Assembly (NCBI GenBank): GCA_022360075.1
Contig: JAKSDN010000105.1
Span: forward strand, 1 to 22,746
Reading direction: 5' to 3'
Origin: Kiloniellales bacterium
GTDB lineage: Bacteria > Pseudomonadota > Alphaproteobacteria > Kiloniellales > JAKSDN01
DNA: 22,746 nt
A program made the translations under genes and the position numbers. The notes under the pieces were generated by a model. It was given only the letters and a program-made list of their open reading frames with translations, searched no databases and was not told the DNA's origin. Positions 21,963-22,746 of the stretch are shown here, piece after piece. Numbering within the stretch: position 1 is the first letter of the stretch; each line of letters opens with the position of its first letter.

Positions 21963-22746
21963 CTATGCGACGGATGCGAGGCCCTCGGTGCCGACCCAGG
22001 CCTGGGTATCGGCCAGCGCTTTGCCGAAGGCGTCCAAGAGCTTGCCGATTTGCGCCTCGGTGATGACGAGGGGCGGGCAGATGGCCACGGCGTCGCCGAG
22101 CGGGCGAACGATCAGACCGTGCGCCTGGGCCCGTGCGACGAAATAGGCGCCAACCTGCCCGGGCGGGTCGAAGGCCGCCTTGCTCGCCTTGTCGGCGACG
22201 AACTCGACCGCGGCAATCAGGCCCAGGCCGCGCACCTCGCCGACCAGCGGCTCGTCGGCGAAGCGGCGCAGACCCTCCTGAAACGGCCCCATGACACTGC
22301 GGACCTGTGCGACGATGTCGCGCTCCTCATAGACCTTCAGGGTCTCCATGGCCACGGCCGCGGCCAAGGGATGGCCTGTGTAGGTAAAGCCGTGGCCGAA
22401 GTTGCCGATCTTGGCCGTATTGTCGGCGATGCCCTGGTAGATCTCGTCGGAGATCAGAACGGCCGACATCGGCACGTAGCCGGAGGTCAAGGCCTTGGCC
22501 ATGGTCATGACGTCGGGCTTGATATCGAAGGTTTGGGAACCCCAGTAGTTGCCTGTGCGCGCGAAGCCACAGATCACCTCGTCGGCGATCAGCAGCACGT
22601 CGTACTTTCTCAGCACGGCTTGGATCTTGTCCCAGTAGGTCCGCGGCGGAACGATTACGCCGCCGGCGCCCATTACCGGCTCGCCGATGAAGGCGGCCAC
22701 GGTCTCGGGCCCTTCTTCCAGGATGAGCTGCTCCAGCTCGTCGGCC
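21963..22746 (-). CDS. Class-III pyridoxal-phosphate aminotransferase (5' part outside the window)
   Basis: The last 260 residues are visible. They carry the class-III signatures: GEPVMGAGGVIVPP, the cofactor aspartate in LIADEVICGFARTG, and the PLP-binding lysine in TMAKALTSGYVPMSA, followed by FGHGFTYTGHPLAAAVA and the closing PLGDAVAICPPLVITEAQI. The wording of these motifs is closest to omega-amino-acid or polyamine:pyruvate aminotransferases (putrescine or beta-alanine type) rather than to BioA, ArgD or HemL, but the substrate cannot be fixed without the N-terminus. It lies upstream of hemA on the same strand, separated by a 187-bp spacer with its own FNR-type site, so they are probably separate transcription units. 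Confidence 0.9.
   Translation of the reverse strand, partial: ADELEQLILEEGPETVAAFIGEPVMGAGGVIVPPRTYWDKIQAVLRKYDVLLIADEVICGFARTGNYWGSQTFDIKPDVMTMAKALTSGYVPMSAVLISDEIYQGIADNTAKIGNFGHGFTYTGHPLAAAVAMETLKVYEERDIVAQVRSVMGPFQEGLRRFADEPLVGEVRGLGLIAAVEFVADKASKAAFDPPGQVGAYFVARAQAHGLIVRPLGDAVAICPPLVITEAQIGKLLDAFGKALADTQAWVGTEGLASVA

Overview
The window is a GC-rich bacterial chromosome segment, almost certainly from an alphaproteobacterium of the Rhodospirillales/Kiloniellales type. The evidence is a C4-pathway 5-aminolevulinate synthase (hemA), the neighbourhood fabI-aroC / cbpA-cbpM / 17-kDa-antigen-like lipoprotein / pdxH, which from memory is a typical alphaproteobacterial grouping, and very high G+C at third codon positions. 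I see no rRNA, tRNA, CRISPR array, transposase or phage gene.

Layout. 1-2182 (minus): the 5' part of sppA (signal peptide peptidase, runs off the left edge) behind a small secreted protein. 2362-3696 (plus): an Fe-S TrmA/RumA-type RNA m5U methyltransferase. 3708-5684 (minus): fabI-aroC (fatty-acid and chorismate synthesis). 5929-8555 (plus): a YihY-family membrane protein, then rsgA; between them lie hairpins and a possible 16-codon leader ORF. 8618-10554 (minus): cbpA-cbpM chaperone pair and a glycine-zipper lipoprotein. 10773-14943 (plus): pdxH, an FieF/YiiP-like cation exporter, a universal stress protein preceded by an FNR/FixK-type site, two small conserved hypotheticals with overlapping ATGA, and an SDR oxidoreductase. 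14986-15534 (minus): a PadR-like putative regulator. A Fur-like palindrome separates it from an SCO-family copper protein (15800-16423, plus).

The right third is more patchy. It has a 182-bp element with perfect 29-bp inverted ends abutting a secreted-protein gene, an amidase, a second 29-bp-arm inverted repeat, a DMT transporter, a truncated SDR start, and a GxxExxY gene enclosed by 39-bp imperfect inverted repeats of CACAGAG-like units. It closes with hemA and a partial class-III aminotransferase.

Most genes are housekeeping. Two FNR-type sites (upstream of the stress protein and of hemA) suggest that oxygen status controls part of the window. No complete new multi-gene system is evident. 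The best candidates for undescribed biology are the inverted-repeat-bounded GxxExxY unit, the MITE-like element that appears to supply a start codon, the Fur-like site next to the SCO gene, the leader ORF with hairpins before rsgA, and the two-gene hypothetical operon behind the FNR-linked stress gene.
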